Below, one piece after another: positions 60,830 to 64,000 of a DNA stretch of 64,000 bases. Where the stretch lies: NCBI RefSeq assembly GCF_007655135.1, contig NC_045128.1, positions 8,494,001 through 8,558,000 of the forward strand. The letters are read 5' to 3'. The stretch is from Punica granatum (Eukaryota > Streptophyta > Magnoliopsida > Myrtales > Lythraceae). The translations under genes and the position numbers were made by a program. Every line of letters begins with the position of its first letter. Position 1 is the first letter of the stretch. The notes under the pieces are model-generated. The model searched no databases. It was not told the DNA's origin and saw nothing but the letters and a program-made list of their open reading frames with translations.

Positions 60830-61110
60830 AAAAGGCTGCCTGTTCAGGTAACGTAAGAACAATAATTGGTAGTAAACTCGTAGCAAACTGCTAGCATACA
60901 AGGACCAAAACTGGCTGCTAATAGACCATTAGAAAATTGGTAGCAAACTAGTACAAAAGGACCAGGACAGCCTAGTATAACACTGGTCAGAAGAGGCTAG
61001 TAACATAAAGAGGCTAGTAACACAGCAGACATGTAGCATACTGCTCAGAACAATCATTGATTGGTAACATAATAGAATCGTAGCATACTGGTCATAACAG
61101 ACCATTCAAA
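60830..61110. repeat. degenerate minisatellite (GTAGCAAACTGGT-like units)
   Basis: Numerous imperfect copies of GGTAGCAAACT/CGTAGCATACTGGTCA/GAGGCTAGTAACA motifs occur in about 280 bases. The flank 61110-61620 is AC-rich with no gene. Confidence 0.6.
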
Positions 61111-61621
61111 CATTGCATTTGCTCGGGTAAAAGTATTAAAACATTACAATTGCATTTGCATTTGCCCAAGTTAAATTAAAACATTGGAATAATGCATGGC
61201 AGACCATTGGAATTGCAACTGGTCAGGTAAAAGAAGAGAATATACACCAAATAATCAATTTTCATTACTTCATCATAAGTTACATATAACACAGTTGGCT
61301 ATAATAATATACTGTCTCATTTGCAGCAGTCACAAATAACTATTCCCACATTCCACTAACATCTACCAACAACAAAAACCTAAACAGTTATTCTAGGAGA
61401 CAAAACTTGACAACAACTTCTAAACTACCAGAGCACCAACATCACAATGCAGTAACCTATTTTACTCATTCAAGCCTAACCAAACAGCACCCATCCTCAG
61501 AATGCCACAACCTTAGAACGACAATAGCCAGCAACATCACCAACATTACCACCAATATTGCCAAAATTCAACATACACAAATAAGTTTCTTCACCTTTCT
61601 CTCGTAATGCATAGTACCCCT

Positions 61622-61813
61622 AACCCCAAAGGGTTCGGCCGAGTGGTTAATGTGCACCCAAGTTTGCACCGAGATCTGGGTTCAAATCCCCTTGGGGCAA
61701 CCGGAGCGTCTTTGGCTTAATTACCCGCTCCGTGCGCCACTAGGGGTTCACGGAGCCCTGGGAATTAGTCGGGCAAAGCCCTGACACCCCGGATTAGCAA
61801 AAAAAAAAAACAA
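61622..61813 (+). mobile_element. tRNA-derived SINE (family S3)
   Basis: A box TTCGGCCGAGTGGTTAAT and B box GGGTTCAAATCCCC are about 35 bases apart. A GC-rich tRNA-unrelated body follows (CCGCTCCGTGCGCC, ACGGAGCCCTGGGAATTAG), ending in a run of A after GATTAGC (61799-61811). Only a weak flanking repeat (AATGCA) is seen. Least decayed SINE of the window. Confidence 0.75.
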
Positions 61814-62814
61814 TGCACAACACTCCTCCTCAGTTGATTAACCACTCTCTGTTCCTAGGATAGATTTGGAGTGATCATCAACTGATCTTCCCATTCAAAG
61901 TAGCCACAGCACATAGCCTCGTTCTTCCAAATGGGCATTTAAATCATCCTCATAGCTTTTCGTCCGCAATTGCAGAAGAATCCTGGTACTCCGGTGATGC
62001 TCAAGTTGCTCCATTCATACGAACCTCCTGAATTCCTCCAAGGAGAGGCGGATCGAGACTGGTTGCTCATCCTTAGCTCCAACGTCATCTTCAACGAGCC
62101 TTTGGGATTTAGGGTATGAAATCAAAAGCTCCATTTGGGAAATTAGGATTGTCCGTTCGATTTTAGGGCTTTTGCTCGAGAAGGGGCAATCAAAACAGTG
62201 GCGTTTTCAAGCGTTGTACGGTTAGAGGCAATTAAAACGGTGTGTTTCATGCATGGCTCGTGCCTCCGGAGTATAAAGCAATTTCATTGACGGCGTCAGG
62301 TCCAGCTAGGCATCCACGTAATCATTTCGTTAAGTCAATTGACGTCGAGGACCATATTGATAAGCGGAACGAAAACGTTTGGGTTAAAATGGTGGCAAAA
62401 TTAGTAGAAGGACTAAATTAGTGGTAACGTGAAAGTAGAGGGATGACAGTAAAAGTTTTATCAAACATTGATGTTATAACATGAACATGTTGGATAGCAG
62501 GATAAACCGTATAATTTGTGTATATATATATATATATATATATTAAAAAATGCATGGAGATATGCTTAGTTCTTTCTTTGAATAATAAAATAATATACAC
62601 ATTTCCATATATATATATATATATTTGAAGACAAAAATATATAAGATCCCACTAACAGTACTTCGTGATTAATGGATCTCATCGGGAAAAAAGAATGATC
62701 TGGGGGATGTCCTCATGGAAACTTTACCTCCAATATGAAAATTTACTGACATTTGCTTTTATTTCCTTAAAAACTGGACACTAGATTGGTATTTTATTGG
62801 TGTGAACCCTGGTA
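61814..62814. other. intergenic, unclassified
   Basis: The GC-normal segment 61940-62330 has no continuous frame. (AT)n runs lie at about 62519-62543 and 62610-62625. No gene recognised. Confidence 0.4.
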
Positions 62815-62980
62815 TTCAAAAGTCCAATTTGGACCATGACTAATTCAATAGAGTTGGGTAGGCCCACTAAGGGATAAAGCTTTTTCAGTATTAATTTTTT
62901 GCATTCACAAGGACTCGAATCCGAGACCTTATAGAAGCGGAATAAGTGTCGAACCGCTTGAACCAACCTATATTGATTAG
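62815..62980 (-). mobile_element. SINE-like element, family S2
   Basis: Minus-strand copy with GGTTCAAGCGGTTCGACAC head, GTCTCGGATTCGAGTC B box, ATCCCTTAGTGGGCC and GAATTAGTCATGG. Adjoins another partial copy to its right. Confidence 0.65.
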
Positions 62981-62984
62981 CTTT

Positions 62985-63085
62985 CCCAGCATGAATTTTT
63001 TGTATTCACAAGAACTTGAACCCAAGACTTTGTATAAGCGAAACATGTATCGAACCGTTTGAACCAACCTATATTGATTAGTAGA
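62985..63085 (-). mobile_element. SINE-like element, family S2, head-only copy
   Basis: Repeats the head and B box of its neighbour (GGTTCAAACGGTTCGATAC, CTTGGGTTCAAGTTC) but lacks the tail, giving a dimer-like arrangement in the same orientation. Confidence 0.6.
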
Positions 63086-63104
63086 ACGGTATTTTAGTTT
63101 GTCT

Positions 63105-63949
63105 CACGAGAGTACAGAAATTATAAAGCTATCCAGGCCTACTAGCTGAATAAGATCGCAAGAAAGATAAACTTTATTGTCTCCCATAATTTTATGCCTT
63201 ATAATTTTATAAATTATTGTACTAAGGTGTCTCTCAATTATTCCATTACATATATAGGTCAGTCATATTCTGGACGAGTGGAATGGCATTATACGTCGCA
63301 CCAAGATCGCTTTCTGATTCGGTCCGGTAGCCTTATAGCTATGAATTTCCTCTTTTTCCTTTCTTAGTACTTTAGACAAATTTATGAGAGAGCACTCGAA
63401 GCCAATTCCAACGTAGGTAGATACCTTGTCTAGCTAATACCAATTGCCACGCAAAAGCACACATATTTGGATATATATGCATATGCATAATAGGATGGGA
63501 ATTTTTTTTTCCCCTTTAGCTGGGTAGGATAGGAATAAAATTAGCTTTCAGGAACTGATAGATATCAAATTAGTAGTATGAAAAGAATAGTTTGCTTTGC
63601 CTGCCGAAAGAACTAAAAGAAAAGAATATGGTCGCTTTTAGAACATTTACTCTGATTTCTTTTATATATCTCCTTAATTTGATTCCGCTAAAATGCAAGA
63701 ACTATGCTCTTTGGAATCAAGTGTAATAAGAATTCATCCGATAATGCAAGAATTGCACTGTCAATAATTATTCGGTTTCCGATTCCAAAGTGTGAACCAA
63801 ATGGCCCCCTTAATGAGATTTAAATACAAAATTTTTGTCTCTAAAGATTGTAGCCCATAAGTAGTAAATCAATTATAGTAGATAAAAACTGAAGAGCGAT
63901 TGCAATATGAGGGGGCAAAAGTTTCATGATTACCGCTCTATAAATTCTA
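63105..63949 (+). repeat. dispersed repeat R1 (inverted partner of 34200-35062)
   Basis: Aligns over its whole length with the reverse complement of 34200-35062 (landmarks given there). The left border lies against the S2 copies, the right border against a Helitron-like end at 63950. No coding capacity seen. Confidence 0.75.
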
Positions 63950-64000
63950 CTAGCCACTTTGCCTGTGCATTAGGCGGGATAATTACTCAAGACAAAAACT
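63950..64000 (-). mobile_element. Helitron-like 3' terminus, element continues off the right edge
   Basis: On the minus strand: GCCTAATGCACAGGC (hairpin GCCT/AGGC), AAAGTGG, CTAG (63953-63950) and then T. This is the standard 3' end. The body lies beyond the window. Confidence 0.5.

Noticed and set aside
61622..61700. Functional tRNA gene
   Set aside because: A and B boxes are present but I could not form an acceptor stem; the A-tailed body shows it is a SINE.
24300..64000. CRISPR array or prokaryote-like operon
   Set aside because: No regularly spaced direct repeats; intron-bearing plant genes and transposable elements explain the window.

Overview
This is a stretch of plant nuclear DNA. 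It has many short exons with GT..AG introns, an AT-rich background, homopolymer and AT microsatellites, and many small transposable elements. The two intact genes (chloroplast-type choline monooxygenase and an autoinhibited plasma-membrane Ca2+-ATPase) and the decayed ATL-type RING-H2 and SGT-type TPR copies all point to a dicot. I cannot name the species.

Layout. Positions 1-9300 hold a possible 5' leader of a gene running off the left edge (minus strand), a broken ATL20/21/22-like first exon (2534-3233), a broken SGT-like TPR gene (5467-6498) and old repeats. Positions 9703-23720 are the gene-rich core. A 10-exon choline monooxygenase gene (plus strand, 424 aa) and a 33-exon ACA8/ACA10-type Ca2+-ATPase gene (minus strand, 1077 aa) face each other tail to tail, about 1.4 kb apart. 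I joined every exon of both genes by hand and reading frame is kept throughout. Two ATPase introns need GC donors. As I recall it, the same two families are adjacent loci in Arabidopsis (At4g29890 and At4g29900 = ACA10), so this is probably an old conserved block.

From about 24.3 kb to the right edge (nearly 40 kb) I recognise no intact gene. One candidate, on the minus strand at 27.0-28.9 kb, shows splice-like leader exons and G-boxes but no recognised protein. The rest is a record of small insertions: Helitron-like elements, two fold-back elements with Mutator-type 9-bp target duplications, a family of MITEs with GTTTGG-type ends, three tRNA-type SINE families, a Ty3/gypsy tail with an LTR, an approximately 850-bp repeat present twice in opposite orientation 29 kb apart, and a threefold tandem repeat whose copies carry different insertions and so act as each other's empty sites.

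The two intact genes do not share a pathway: one belongs to glycine betaine synthesis in plastids, the other exports Ca2+ at the plasma membrane. Nothing here looks like a new multi-gene system. The most informative points are the GC-AG introns, the conserved gene pair and the nested insertion history.
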